In this document: in pieces, positions 20,350-31,780 of the stretch
How positions within the stretch are numbered: the stretch's first letter is position 1
Layout: each line of letters begins with the position of its first letter
Assembly (NCBI RefSeq): GCF_001949145.1
Contig: NW_019091656.1
Coordinates: 187,906 to 220,417, forward strand
Length of the DNA: 32,512 nucleotides
DNA from: Acanthaster planci
Lineage: Eukaryota > Echinodermata > Asteroidea > Valvatida > Acanthasteridae
Direction of reading: 5' to 3'
Position numbers and translations under genes: made by a program
Notes under the pieces: generated by a model
The model's input: the letters and a program-made list of their open reading frames with translations, nothing else
The model's database searches: none
What the model was told of the DNA's origin: nothing

Positions 20350-22263
20350 TTTTTTCTCAAAACTTGACTAGTAAGAGCTATTGTGCAGTTTAGTAAGGGC
20401 CACATCATTGGATTCTTTAGAGGCAGTCTGTGCAACCCTTCTAAGGAGCAGCAATATCTTGTCACTCACTCCGATGAGACCATGCTTGGATGCTCTCAAC
20501 CATCTTATCCAAGACTGTTCTCTGTGGAAGCCACAAAGAATCACCTACACTCTGGAAGAAATAGAAACTCAGCCATATTGCCATTCCATTTTTAGCACAG
20601 TACAACACAATTTGAGGCAATCGCACACTAAAGCAAAAGAGACATAAAGATGTACCGGAACTTACAATCATCACATTTCTTACTTTTCTATATAGGGTCC
20701 CTGACTTCACAGAAGTAAAATGTCTAGATACTAGATGTTCAGAAATGTGTCAAGGTTAAAAAATTTGCATTACAATTTTTACATCTCCTATGAACACACC
20801 AAAAACAGAACAACCTGACAAATTTGTCCCTGTCCCTATAACTCTACGTAGTGCAATGTTAAACTGTTGTCTGACAATGTCTGTAAAAGTTGAATCTACA
20901 AACATACTGATCACAAATGTATTTTGGAAAAAATCACTACACAGACAAAGAAATAAATGATAATTTGTTACCTGGGAATGTCTTCTCTAAGGCATTGATC
21001 TCTGCGTCGCAGTTATCCACCATAAAGAGTGATGGGGACCATCCAGAATTTTACTTCATTATTATATTGAGAGCTGTGACAAGAGTGCTGCTGTCTTCAA
21101 ACTGACTTGCAATGACAGCAACAACTGAGTAATCAGTGTTGGTCTTAACACAGATGAAGAAAAGGGGAACAGCACATCTTGTGGTGCGTTATGTTGCATC
21201 CAAAAGACACAACTCTCCTCCATATCGCTTGAGAAGATGCATCTGCCACTTGGACTGGTATACAAACAGTGCCCTACATCCTTGATTACTGTCAGCACCA
21301 TTGGCAGCTTCTTCTCCCACGGCAGGAAAAAAGTGGTTTTTCGGGCTTTCTTGCCTCCATTCTTCAATATTTTCAAGAAGGCTCTCTTGGTCGTATTTAG
21401 ACTTTAGGGATCCCAGGCGTGTCGAATACACCATGTTGGAGATGTCCCGCATGGTTGGGAAAAACCTCCAGTTGTTCCTTGAAGGACTATTCCCATCTGC
21501 AAAGAGTTCCTTCCTTACATTAGCATTAAGGAGGGATTTTATGATCGCAGATGACTGAAATCCTTCCTTCACGTACTCCTGGACTTTTTCTGCTAAACGC
21601 AGGTCTATTGGCATTGACAGTTCTTCGATCTGAAAAGCAATTCCAAAATTGCAAATATTTCTATATCGAGATAATTCATACATGTTACAATTTTTTCTGC
21701 AATTTGGACTTCAGCAGGAATTTTAGTTAACACATACAGACTTGCACTTTGGTTTAAGATAGACAGGTTCAAATACTAAAGAGGGAACATATAGCAATGG
21801 ATGCAGGTTGTACAATATAAAACATCAAAACTGTACTGCTTCCAAGTATGAATGGAGGAACAAATATTACAAGAAGCACGTACTGGGCACATGTCATACA
21901 TGTATGCACTTGGTGAACTACTGCTCTGCATGCACGGTCAGTAAGAAAGACTTGAGCCATATTTTTGTAGACAGATGACAGCAAACATTACCACAACTCT
22001 GACTTTGTAATTCTTGGGTAACTTTGCTAGGTTTATAAAGTACAGTACTTGTTCATGAATAACTTTTATCAGCACCCCTTAATTTCAGGGTGAACTTATT
22101 ACAAAATGTTTACCATGTCCTGGGATTAGAAGCTGTGCTCATTGTTGGCTGGCAAATTGACATGTATCGTGCGCTGACAAGTAATGGTGCTTTCTTCTTT
22201 TCCTAGGTTCATCTTTATTTCCTGGGCAAATTTTTCCCTTTGCCATTTTGTTACCCTTGAGAT
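20350..22263 (-). pseudogene. MULE-type transposase-derived gene with in-frame TAA codons
   Basis: Three exons on the minus strand. Exon 22263-22114 (150 bp, acceptor TTTTTGCAG, donor GTAAAC) contains RTIHVNLPANNEHSF. Exon 21629-20972 (658 bp, acceptor CTTTTCAG, donor GTAACA) contains DLRLAEKVQEYVKEGFQ, RFFPTMRDISNM, YQSKWQMHLLKRYGGELCLL and DAT, then PLFFICVKTNTDYSVVAVI and SLFMVDNCDAEINALEKTF. A third piece near 20551-20350 contains CGFHREQSWIRWL. This is the order of a MULE/DDE transposase-like protein family found in many invertebrates and fish, with LLDAT and FMVD..DAEI holding likely catalytic acidic residues. In-frame TAA codons occur after HSF in exon 1, after LLDAT (21191-21189, where Tyr is usual) and after MK (21053-21051). 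The third exon needs a frame adjustment. Splice sites are well kept while the frame is not. Its product would be a transposase-derived DNA-binding protein if it were intact. Confidence 0.78.
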
Positions 22264-22639
22264 CTGCAAAAACAAATCACAAGGTATAAATTAAAAAATC
22301 ACAATACATCTCCTGTCTGGGATAATAATTGGAGTACAGCAATAACAGGAACACATTATTGTAGCTGAGTAAACATTTATGAAATTTCTTTAAAAGGTTA
22401 TTATACTCTTACACAGAAAGAAAAACTGATTTGTGTCACTCGCCACAGCTTCAATTTAATCAATGTTATCTCACCGGAATACCAAAGGTTATGGGCAAAC
22501 TGGTAAACTGAAACTAATCTTCCCTCAAAGCCAATATTTTGCAGCTTGTCTCAAATCTTCCATCAATACCATTCAAAACCTCTAATTGTCTGACAGGTTA
22601 CTAATTAATTAAAAAGTTGATTATGGGTACTCCATTCCA

Positions 22640-23180
22640 TAATCTTGAATTATGCTCCTGACATAATGATTAGTATACTTGGGTACACACACCTGATGCA
22701 CAGCCCTACAAATGTTAAAATCAAAATTACTATATACAGCAACTGCTTTAGCTGGTGAAATCTGATCAGGATCAATGAACTGTTTGTCATTGAATGACAG
22801 ATGCAAATAAACTGTAAGCATGTATATTTTGTGCCTTTGGCATGAGCTCAGGTTGGCCATCACACCCAGGATGCAGTCTTTGATGGTCAAGTGCAGCCTG
22901 CGTGCCTAGCTGCACTGCTGAGCGTAAGCTCACAAAGCAATATCTTCCTGATTGATTTGTTCCATTCTTAGGTTTGAGCTGGTCAACTGGAGTAATTTCT
23001 GCAGTTTTCGGTCGAAGTAATATCATTTTTCTACACTTGGCCTGTGCTGTTGGTAGTGCCTGGTGTAAAAACTGTCTTTCATCTCTAGAATTAAACAGCT
23101 AACTCGAGCTGCTCCAATGTTGATTGAATGTACCGACGCTTTTCTGTCTCAGCTACACGTACATCCTCATCGGCACAGTG
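22640..23180 (-). pseudogene. Unrecognised gene piece, coiled-coil-like N-terminus
   Basis: Minus-strand frames read in order: DEDVRVAETEKRRYIQSTLE (charged, helical, about 23175-23105), then after a TAA and an indel DERQFLHQALPTAQAKCRK, NGTNQSGRYCFVSLRS and LDHQRLHPGCDG, and in a third frame LHLSFNDKQFIDPDQISPA and YSNFDFNICRAVHQ (about 22830-22690). Composition is protein-like and the pieces are collinear, so one decayed exon set is likely. It could be the 5' part of the MULE-like gene downstream, since such proteins have long N-terminal regions, or a separate family. No domain assigned. Confidence 0.4.
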
Positions 23181-24200
23181 CAGAGTTTTGAGTTACAATA
23201 AGCTGCTCGCAGGTTAAATTTTAATAAAATCTGGTACACTGTTATCTGATTGCACAGAAATGTAGCAATTTAAATTCCCCAGACTAAAGACACTGTTGCT
23301 GTACCTTGTGCAAGCTTTTGCATAGTGACCACCATCTCTGAAATGGACTGGTTCCTTTGTGTCGTTCGTATCCATTGAGAACAGTGTATTGTTGCGAGGC
23401 ATCTCTTATGTAACTAAGCAAAAGCTTGCCCCAAATCTCAAGGTACAGCAAGACTGGCTTTTAGTGTGGAACTATTGTGTTCTCACGAATTTATAGAACT
23501 CAGTTTGCCAGGTTTTATTCAAATTTAACTCGCAAATGGCTTATTCGTGCTTGGGTTTGAACCAAGTTTTTTCCTTCTGTCAAATTCCTGATCTAAGTCG
23601 GCCCAAATTTTACCAGAAAATATTTACGGCTTGCTCTGTGGTTTTCTTCAGGTTGCTAGAAATGATTTTGTCTTGAAAATACTAGTATCAATCTTATTAA
23701 TTTTGATCCATGGTGATGGGATGTTTTGTTAAATTGCGTGAACGTGCAGCTGGCCATTGAAATATAAGCAAAGCATAGGCCTGGACGCATGCAAGGGTGA
23801 TTAGTGGAGTGGGAAAGCTGAGTTGCATTCTTCACAATGGGGTAAGTAATGCGCGCCGCTGCAACAGTGAGCTAAAGTTCATAGTCAGTTTCCCCCAGGA
23901 ACGCATAGGGTAGCTTGTTGACACAGCTGGAATTGCTCATCATAAGCATTTTAACTGAGACCCAGGAATTGAAGGGGGGCGGTACGAATTATTTTTGCAT
24001 ATTTGAGCAGTTTTTGACAACATTCAGGATGCTTAGTTATGAAGATGGACATGTAAACATGAAATGCGGACTGCCACGCGTCAAAAGATTCTATACGCCT
24101 GCACTTCGTCCCAGGCTTCTTCAAAACCAATAATCCCCCCTATTTATGGGTGTAGCCACTCTAGGAACTGAAAATTGCAGCCCAAAAGGCTTCAACTCAC
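23181..24200. other. Non-coding stretch
   Basis: No recognised coding sequence. A short plus-strand frame at 23915-24133 lacks any known motif. Probably intron or intergenic sequence between minus-strand pieces. Confidence 0.35.
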
Positions 24201-25378
24201 CCGCGGTGGAGAGCACTGGATGGCTGGATCAACTCACTGGTGGCAGAATTTATTAGTGGTTGGCGAAACTGACTGCCCGACGGATAGCCCACGTTAGGTT
24301 CAGCTACATGTATTGCAAATGAACTATTGAAGGCCACTGGGCCGCCGCAATTGTCTGGTGGGCATTGACCGCTCCGCTGTTCCTCTCGTACAAGGGGACC
24401 GTTTTTTTTTACACCAAGACCGTGGAATAGAAACCATTGGAAACCAAATGGAAACCATTTTCTTTCTCAAGAGGCCTCATGCTTGCCTTCACCTCATTGA
24501 ATATGCAGTCAAGGTCCGTCTTAGCTGCCTATTTTTCCACACCTCTGCATGTCCTCTCACCATTGCCTCCTGCTTCTTTACAACATCATCTACAGCCTCT
24601 ACTTCTCCTTTGTGAATGGGACATTCAAACCGAGAGCCACTGACATCTACATTTCCCAACTCAAAGTAATCGGTGTGGAACTACCCACTTTCGTCATCAA
24701 TGCCACATACATCACATTGGACCCACTGTACTTCATTTTCATTACCATGAGCCATGACTGAAAGTGCACATGCTGCTATAGCACAGGTGTTGCTGGCACC
24801 CCTTCCTCGTTTTCCTGCCTGAACTGTCTGAAACCTTCGAACAGATGTTCTTGATACTTTTGTTTTTGTTTGGCATCTTCCAGCTCCCTCTCACATTCTT
24901 CTACTTATATGGATAGTTCCTCCCACCTTGTGTTTAGGATTTCATCCCTTTTTTCTGTTTCCTCCAAATGTCCTCCACTGATTAGAAAAATAAAAAGACA
25001 AGCCCAAGCATTATGTGTAGGATGGAAAATGCAACATGGCCTAGTCTATGCAGCACATGTACAGTGGGTTTAAAAAAGCATCACATTGTGGCCAGCAGAC
25101 AAGGAGTGACAGTGCTGCAGCTGGAGGGACTGCTTGGTGGTCAAACACGTTCAACCTGTCACTGCCTGGTTACATTTTGAGAAGTTTTAAATTCATCTGC
25201 ACAACTGTTGGCTAACCTCTCCCGTTCTGGTTTTTCTCTGCTGTGTTTTTCAGCTGCTCTTCTAGTTTTGCATTTCTTTCTACAAGGTGTGGACTTTGTT
25301 TTGGCAGCTGCTCATTTTCAAACTCTGATTTCATGAGTTTACATCTGTACTTAACAAGCCTCCTCTGCCTCCATTGTA
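24201..25378 (-). pseudogene. Coiled-coil gene with a PHD-like zinc cluster
   Basis: Read on the minus strand. A helical segment (about 25378-25212) contains CKLMKSEFENEQLPK and VERNAKLEEQLKNTAEKN. A second exon from 24977 (acceptor TTTCTAATCAG) contains EETEKRDEILNTRWEEL and ECERELEDAKQKQKYQEH. A shifted frame then contains NTCAIAACALSVMAHG, EVQWVQCDVCGIDDESG, FHTDYFEL and RFECPIHKGEVEAV. The C..C / WVQCDVC / FH / CPIH arrangement resembles a degenerate PHD finger, a chromatin-reader zinc module. A TAG at 24683-24681 stands where the conserved Trp before FH would be. A further segment (KTDLDCIFNEVKASMRPLEK) leads to an open stretch ending in a good donor (GTGAGTTG) at 24201. Lesions are a TAA and a TAG in the helical part, the TAG in the finger, and indels, one in an A9 run near 24405. 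Zinc ligand assignment is by eye. Confidence 0.5.
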
Positions 25379-25390
25379 ATCATTCAAAGT

Positions 25391-25402
25391 GGTGACGTCA
25401 CC
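25391..25402. promoter_or_regulatory. Perfect palindrome with a full CRE core
   Basis: GGTGACGTCACC contains TGACGTCA, the consensus site for CREB/ATF bZIP factors. It lies just upstream of the minus-strand coiled-coil gene, so a promoter role is possible. A 12-bp palindrome can also occur by chance. Confidence 0.35.
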
Positions 25403-26934
25403 AACGGTTTTTGCTAGCCAAGCACATTCAGGTATTTTCATCAAGAGGGCGCTAATCTTATATTTGCTCTCGCCGTGCAATGTGAAACGTTTCTTTGCCC
25501 CTAATGCCACAGAACTTAATATTGATATGTTCCTCATCTAAACAGCGGATGCTTGTCGGCTAGCAGTGGGTGATGACGATACGGTTGTTTTGAAATGGCA
25601 TGAGTGACTCAATTATGGTTCTCTTTGCATTGTTTATACGTTGTTTTCAATACCCAGCAGACCTAGTATGAGTTGATGATTTGCTGTGATGAAGCTTTAA
25701 GTGTCTTCATTTCAAAGTGAGTTGAAAATGTTAAAGAAAATGAGTACCGATACTATTATGACCCGAGCTGTAAAAACTGTTGAATGTGACAAAACTGAGG
25801 CTAGTGTCAAATCATCTAAAACAATAGCATGTTATAGGTGATTGTATTGGGATATCTCGTGCGTATTGTACATGTACAAGGCATGCCTTTATTCATAAAT
25901 CTTACTTAGGGATAGTTTTTCACATACATTTTCACAGGCACATAAGTTTTCCCCCTCCCCCTATTTTTTAATGGTTCTACCCGCAGAAACTAGTACAATT
26001 GATTTGACCAGTAATATCCAGATTGATGGTGACCTTGCACTACCCTAGATATTCAGCTTAGGACATCAGTAAATGGAGTTTAAGATAAATTAAACCTGAA
26101 TGGAAATTTCTTATAGGAGGACAAACTGACTGCTACAGAATTCAACCATTCCTTGAAGGTGAAAACTCTTGAACAGATGGTGCAAGTGCATGCCCTAAGA
26201 TAGGTCTATATTTTGTTGTATTTTGACCATAATCTTGTGCTGACATTTCTCACTTACATCCTCCATTTATCTCAGTCTTAACTTCGTTTTATTTCCCCCT
26301 CTAAAGAATTCCACCTCAAAGACATCTGATTTTGTCCATAAAACTAAAAATGTAGAACATTTTGCTGGCACATGAAGAAAACCAAATGCACAACGCATGA
26401 TTTGATTGTGACAGATGCTGTTAAACATGTGTGATATCCACCTTGAGTCCTTACAAACTGATTAAATGCAGATGCCTGCAAATATGAAAAAGAAAGTATC
26501 CAAGTAGCAGCATTGATTCACGTAGATGGCACATGTTGATGTTTATCTTTCTTAATAGAAAACACATTTGATTGATTGAAGCAAATTTGTTATAGTTCTA
26601 AAAAACATATAAATTTGAGCTATTTCCTTGTTAAACACACTTTACACTGTTGACTTTCCTTACTAAAGAAGATAAGGTCTGGAGTTTGCCTTCAAAATAT
26701 TACCAATATAGATTTATACACTGGCAGCACATAGTTTCCTTTGTTAAGATGAACCTGTATCTTCTTACCAGTTTGCTTGAATAAGACTCTCTGAGATCGA
26801 GATCACAAAACTCTTAGTTTTCACAATCCCTGAAGTATTTGCCAGGTTAAGTTTCAAGAAATCCACACATACACCTACTTCCCTCTGCTTCAATAGCTTC
26901 CAGTTGATCAACATTCAATTCCACACTTTAGTGT
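25403..26934. other. Mostly non-coding stretch with weak plus-strand frames
   Basis: A short plus-strand exon-like piece at about 26119-26200 (EDKLTATEFNHSLKV, after TTTCTTATAG) looks coding but has no matching donor. The rest is AT-rich without recognised features. Confidence 0.3.
25728..25841 (+). CDS. Short plus-strand frame, possible first exon
   Basis: ATG opens 37 codons (MLKKMSTDTIMTRAVKT...). A donor-like TATAG/GTGATT stands just before the stop, so it could be a first exon of a gene divergent from the minus-strand coiled-coil gene. The phase does not fit the next plus-strand exon-like piece near 26119. Unrecognised and weak. Confidence 0.18.
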   Translation: MLKKMSTDTIMTRAVKTVECDKTEASVKSSKTIACYR

Positions 26935-27290
26935 AAACCCTCAAATCACTTGAATCCCTGCGCCAGACTATCTTCTCTTCTGAGTACCAGACCTGTTCTA
27001 ATTCCCTTGTTTCTCTGACTTTCTCATTATTGCCATCTCTAAGTCTCCAAAGAAGGCTGAGGACAGGGCTTTTCCTACTGCTACTCCTTGCCTGTGCAAC
27101 AATTCATCCTACCACATTAGGAATCCAGACAGTGCATCATCATTCAAATCTGCTCTCAGGAAGTACCTCTTCCACAGATCAATCGTTGATTGTCTCTCTT
27201 TTGTTTTCTTTCGTTTCCAGTAAGTGCATTGCTGCTTCTGGTGATTAGGCAATATATAAATAGACTTTAATAATACAGATATATTTTTAT
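26935..27290 (+). mobile_element. 3' end of a non-LTR retrotransposon (LINE)
   Basis: Plus-strand frames show the typical end of a CR1/L2/Jockey-like reverse transcriptase ORF: KKAEDRAFPTATPCLC (family form GDRAFSVAAPKLWN), NSSYHIRNPDSASSFKSALR and KYLFHRSIVDC, followed by a stop and an AT-rich tail. The conserved Trp of the LWN motif is lost and the upstream frame is broken, so this is a dead 5'-truncated copy, as is usual for LINEs. The clade is not resolved. No target duplication was identified. Confidence 0.68.
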
Positions 27291-27634
27291 TATTTTGGTT
27301 GTATGTACATGTTAGAGCACAACCCACAGTGCCTTCAGGTGTGTACACGTGGCAGGTACATGTACCTGTCATAACCCTTCAATTCAATATTTCATTCCCT
27401 TTTCTATCCTTGTGGTGGCACAGAGGACATTTCAATAGTTACCAGGGAACAAAGATATATAAAAAAAGCTCAGAAAATTGAGACTATGAGATTCAAGCTG
27501 TAATCACTATGGTCATTGGTGGAATGGGTGAGGCCTTGGCATTTCTGCTTTGTAGCTTGCTTAGCAATCAGATTGAAATGGTATTTTATGAAATACTTTC
27601 CACTGAGTTGCTTGGGTTATATAAAGTTGTATAA

Positions 27635-27855
27635 GGATCATTCCATGAGGTTCGGGTACAATTTGTGATGGTGTCCTTGTTACATGGTAACTTTTACCAC
27701 CTGTCACGACCTGTAGAATAGGCCATTTACTCTAAAAGTAAACACCTCTGTATTCAGCTTTGTAAGATATTTTGGAATCTACATGCAGGGAAATAGCTGT
27801 TCATTTTTATGGAACCCACATGTAACAATGGACACCATAACAAATGGAATGGCCC
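27635..27855. mobile_element. MITE-like foldback element
   Basis: The ends are inverted repeats: left GGATCATTCCAT, right (reverse complement) GGGCCATTCCAT, continuing inward as TTGTGATGGTGTCC...TTGTTACATG and TTGTTATGGTGTCC...TTGTTACATG, with about 16 extra bases in the left arm. The element is 221 bp and is flanked on both sides by ATAA (27631-27634 and 27856-27859), a plausible 4-bp target duplication. It has no coding capacity. It is likely a non-autonomous DNA transposon; its superfamily is not clear from the ends. Confidence 0.72.
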
Positions 27856-28305
27856 ATAAGTTATACAAAGTTATGTTATTAACAAATCTGTGAGCATGAT
27901 TAAATTCAAATCAAATATGTTGTTAATGTATGTAAAATGAGAATGCATCTGAACCTTGGAATGGCCTAACATCAGGGTGTCATTGGGGTTCCAAACTCTG
28001 GCTGACGGTGAAGATGTATTCCATGCTGCAATTGTATAACTTGGGGGTGTTACAATGTGCCCACTAAAGTGACCTGATGGAAGCATTAGCATGATGCTTA
28101 ACACCATCCTGCTCTGCTGATGCTTTGCTGAAGACATTAAGCAACATCCACTTGATGGCCCACAGTGTAAGCCTTGCTAGATTCTTGGCTTTCTAGGATA
28201 TGAGCAGCCTGATGACTAATGATGCATGTACATGCAACAAACAGTTCAGATGTTGTCTCCTTACAAACCCAAGGAAGCCTTGCTGCTACAGGAACCAATT
28301 TGGTA

Positions 28306-28595
28306 GGACTTCCAGAATGTCAGACACTGGCCCTATACTGTTGACACGGATATGCTGAGGACAGTTCGAGTGACCTTCAGTAGTTATCCCCATGACGAGC
28401 AGACCTCTTACCAGAATGACCTAGTGGGTTGGACTTCCAGGATGCCAGACACTGCCCCTATGCTGTTGACAGGGATATGCTGAGGACAGTTTGTATGGCC
28501 TTCATCAGTGATCCCTGTGATGAGCAGACCTCTCTCCAGAATGACCAAGTGGGTTGGATTTCCAATATGTCAGGCATCATCTCTTTACCACAGAC
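28306..28595. repeat. 125-bp tandem repeat, about 2.3 copies
   Basis: Units start near 28306, 28431 and 28556 with GGA(c/t)TTCCA and share TGCTGAGGACAGTT and GAGCAGACCTCT. Identity is roughly 85-90 percent by eye, so it is older than the 128-bp array. The open frame across it does not keep phase between units (125 is not a multiple of 3). Confidence 0.85.
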
Positions 28596-28777
28596 ACTTT
28601 ACAAATGTTTGTTTCAGCTTTGTAGCCAGGGTGACTGTGTTGCTCTCTTACTTGACCTTGCTGCTAGGACAAAGTCCACTAGCCATTAGGAATGCCTAAT
28701 GCTCCTCCACATCATCAAAAGTTGATTGAGCTACAACTTCTGCAGTTGCCCTGACTCTTTGACATCAAGTGAGCCGA

Positions 28778-29050
28778 TCAATGAAGCCCAGTACCACACT
28801 CCATGGAACCACATTGTAGGGCTGTTGGACAGCATGCAATACTTCCTGACAATGGACACTTTTCAGTGGTAAAGCCTGAAGTCAGAAGAGTGAAGGATGC
28901 TGTGGTGGGGAACATTGATTTAGCCATTTCTGGGTCACTGTTCAGCATTTCAAATAGCTTTAGCTGAATGAACTCACTATCCTGAATGGAGTTCCTCAAG
29001 TTGACAGCATAAGAGTGTTATAGCAAGTCATGTATCTTGCAGAAGTGGTC
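28778..29050 (-). other. Unrecognised coding-like frame
   Basis: A minus-strand frame reads SLDHFCKIHDLL, a stop, then NLRNSIQDSEFIQLKLFEML, DPEMAKSMFPTTASFTLL and TSGFTTEKCPLSG. Composition is clearly protein-like. No splice borders were fixed and I do not recognise the family. It is probably one exon of a decayed gene. Confidence 0.4.
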
Positions 29051-29060
29051 CAGTGAGAGG

Positions 29061-31780
29061 AAGGGGTGGGGCTGGAAAAGTTCTGTACATTTTATTGTGG
29101 GGTGGGGGCTACTAGCAGTTATGTACATGACACAATGGTTGCATTGAGTTTCAAAGTAGTAATTGTATTCAGCTGATGGTATTTTAGAAGCATTATCAAA
29201 AAGGCAAATATTTTAAGAACCAACAATTTAAGTGTAATCTTTACCAATTGGAGCAATGTTATCTTTCTGTTTACATTGCCAGAGTCAGTTTTAAGGAAAG
29301 AGGAATAGGGATAGGGCCTGAGTTAATCGTGCACTCACTGCTATCAGAATGACATACTTAGTTGATGAATGCATGTATCAACCGAAATACTTAACTTCTG
29401 GCAATGCATGCTTACTTTATCATCTGTCAAGTCAAGTCTTTATTACTTTTAAAACTGGGTTTGATAATTACACCCAACATTATTAAGAATTGTTATTATG
29501 GAATTCCTTTGTCTTAAATAGTTTTGCCAAGTTTGTGAAACTTTTAAGCAAATAACAGTGTTGTACTTCAGACCATCTGCAAGACCAATCACAAAGCCAC
29601 ATACAAGACCATGAACAAAACCAGTCATGGGTAACAGGGTGGACAATGAAAAAGGAATTCTTTTCTTCCAGTTCATCCAAAATAGTTTCTGACTTGAATT
29701 TTGATTTGAAGTCTTGTTTGTTGGTCCTGTGGGATCTCAACTACAACACCAGGAATTCACTAGGCAAATGTTGCATGCTAAGTAAGAGTGATCTGGAAAC
29801 CAGTCTACATACAATGTGGATGAAATAAATCCTGTGTTCGGATTTCTGTAGATATAAGGTCAATAAAATTGGCCTGACTCAACTGAGAATTGTTACAGTC
29901 CTATAGCTGAAAGCAGAAACTCTGATTGCCTAGCCTCAGTTTTATATAGCCCCATGGCTATTTTATTTGGATGTGCTGTTAAACTTATAAAAGAGTTGTT
30001 CCATCCAAACTTTACTTCAAGTCCACTGTGAAAGGCTGGAGAACTTAACCTTTTACATTTGTAGTTCCACATGTACATCCTGTAAAAAGACCACGCAAAG
30101 TGCAACATGCCCAGTATTGAAGAATTGGGGCCGCTTTTTCTACCTGCATCCTTGTAACCTATGAAAACGGTCCATTATCTACAATCTACAAGTCCAAGGA
30201 CTTGCCCAAAATTTGTTGTCATTAAAGTAAGTATCCAACTCACCACATCTCTGTTGGTTGCCAATATGGGGGTGTATCTCCAATTGGAATCAGAAATTGA
30301 TTACACTCTCAGATTGTAAAATTTCCTTCAACTGTTTGCTGTCATTTCTTCACACTGTCACTTTTTATGCATTTTGAATTTCCAACAAATGCTGTGAATA
30401 AGAGATGTACTGGATATATTCTGGTTGCAATCTTGCATGTATCCAGGACCCCTTGTACATGACTGCTCTTCAAATTCTTGTTCTAAGTTACTTCCATCTA
30501 TTACATTATCACTAAACAATAGATCTCTCAAATCACAACTGATTGTAATTTCTTTGTACCAAATATCAGTCTGCTCAAGATAACCTTGAGCATTTTCAAC
30601 ATTTTCTCTGCTTACAAACTAATACTGATAGTATCCTTTGTATGACACTTTCGTCTTCAACTTCACTCCAATTAACTAATTACTACTTTTACTTGGCAAT
30701 ACTGCTATTGCATTTTTTAATATGAGATGGATGACACACACTCACAAAGGACCATGTAGGGACCATGAAACAGACTATGTGAAGAGTGCTGACACAATTT
30801 CCTTTGATCGGCATATCAACCAATATAACTAACTTCCACTTTAGTGCTGTAGTTCCTCATTACAACCTCTCAATTTATTCTTGAAAAAACTTGCCAGCCA
30901 AGAGCACAAACACACTCCTGACTTCTTGTCACTGGTACCGCAGACTGATGGAACACCTGGAAAAAGGCAACAATGAGTCAGGTGGTACCTGATGACACCC
31001 CCACCTACTGAGTGGATAATACAAAGACCAGTGTGATGTTGTATCTGATTGCTTGGCTGTGGCTGACAGTAATGTATGTGTTTATGGGGAATGGATTTAG
31101 CCACTAATTGCCAGTTTGCATAGGTGCATGTACTACTGTCAACTGTATCCAAGCTATTTGGATGTGGCGTAACATGCTGATCTTTGGGGGACCTTTAACC
31201 ACAGGTGTATCATCTCTTTACTATGCTGTTCACTGATTATTAAAGCACTTTTTGTTCCACAATGTAGGATTTATTCCTGAATAAAAGAGGAAGGCTTAGA
31301 CCCCCCTCCCCCAAATCTCTGGTCAGTGCACGCATTGCTGTTGGCCTGCATATCAGTAAAATAAAAAACTATTTTGTTTAATTAGATTTCTATAGCTACC
31401 AAACATGCTTGACTGACTGGAATCCTACTACTGCATAAATTGAAGCTGAACTGAATCTTCCACATGTACATGCTTGTTAGTTTATAAATGGCAAATGGAA
31501 CAAACAAAACACTGTGAACCGCATGTGTCAGGGAGCACTGGCATTGAGATGTTGGCTCACCCTCTTGGTTTCTCATAGGTGAGGGGGATGCTTGTGCAAC
31601 CACACCACAACCAAGAGAAATTCTCAAGCTCCAGTGCTCTGTTGCATTCTAGGGTACCAGGTATGTTACAACTTTACAACAACAAGGTAATTGCTGTCCC
31701 ATTTCTATCTCAATATTAGGATAATGTGCATTAAGTCTTACAAGCTTTTTTGACCAATAATACCAAAGGTCTAGGTTGGG
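29061..31780. other. Long stretch without a supported gene
   Basis: Two weak minus-strand candidates were seen: overlapping frames at 29449-29740, and a possible terminal exon at about 30848-30960 (GVPSVCGTSDKKSGVCLC after TTTTTCCAG). Neither has a domain or a partner exon. Otherwise AT-rich, with no repeats noted. Confidence 0.35.
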
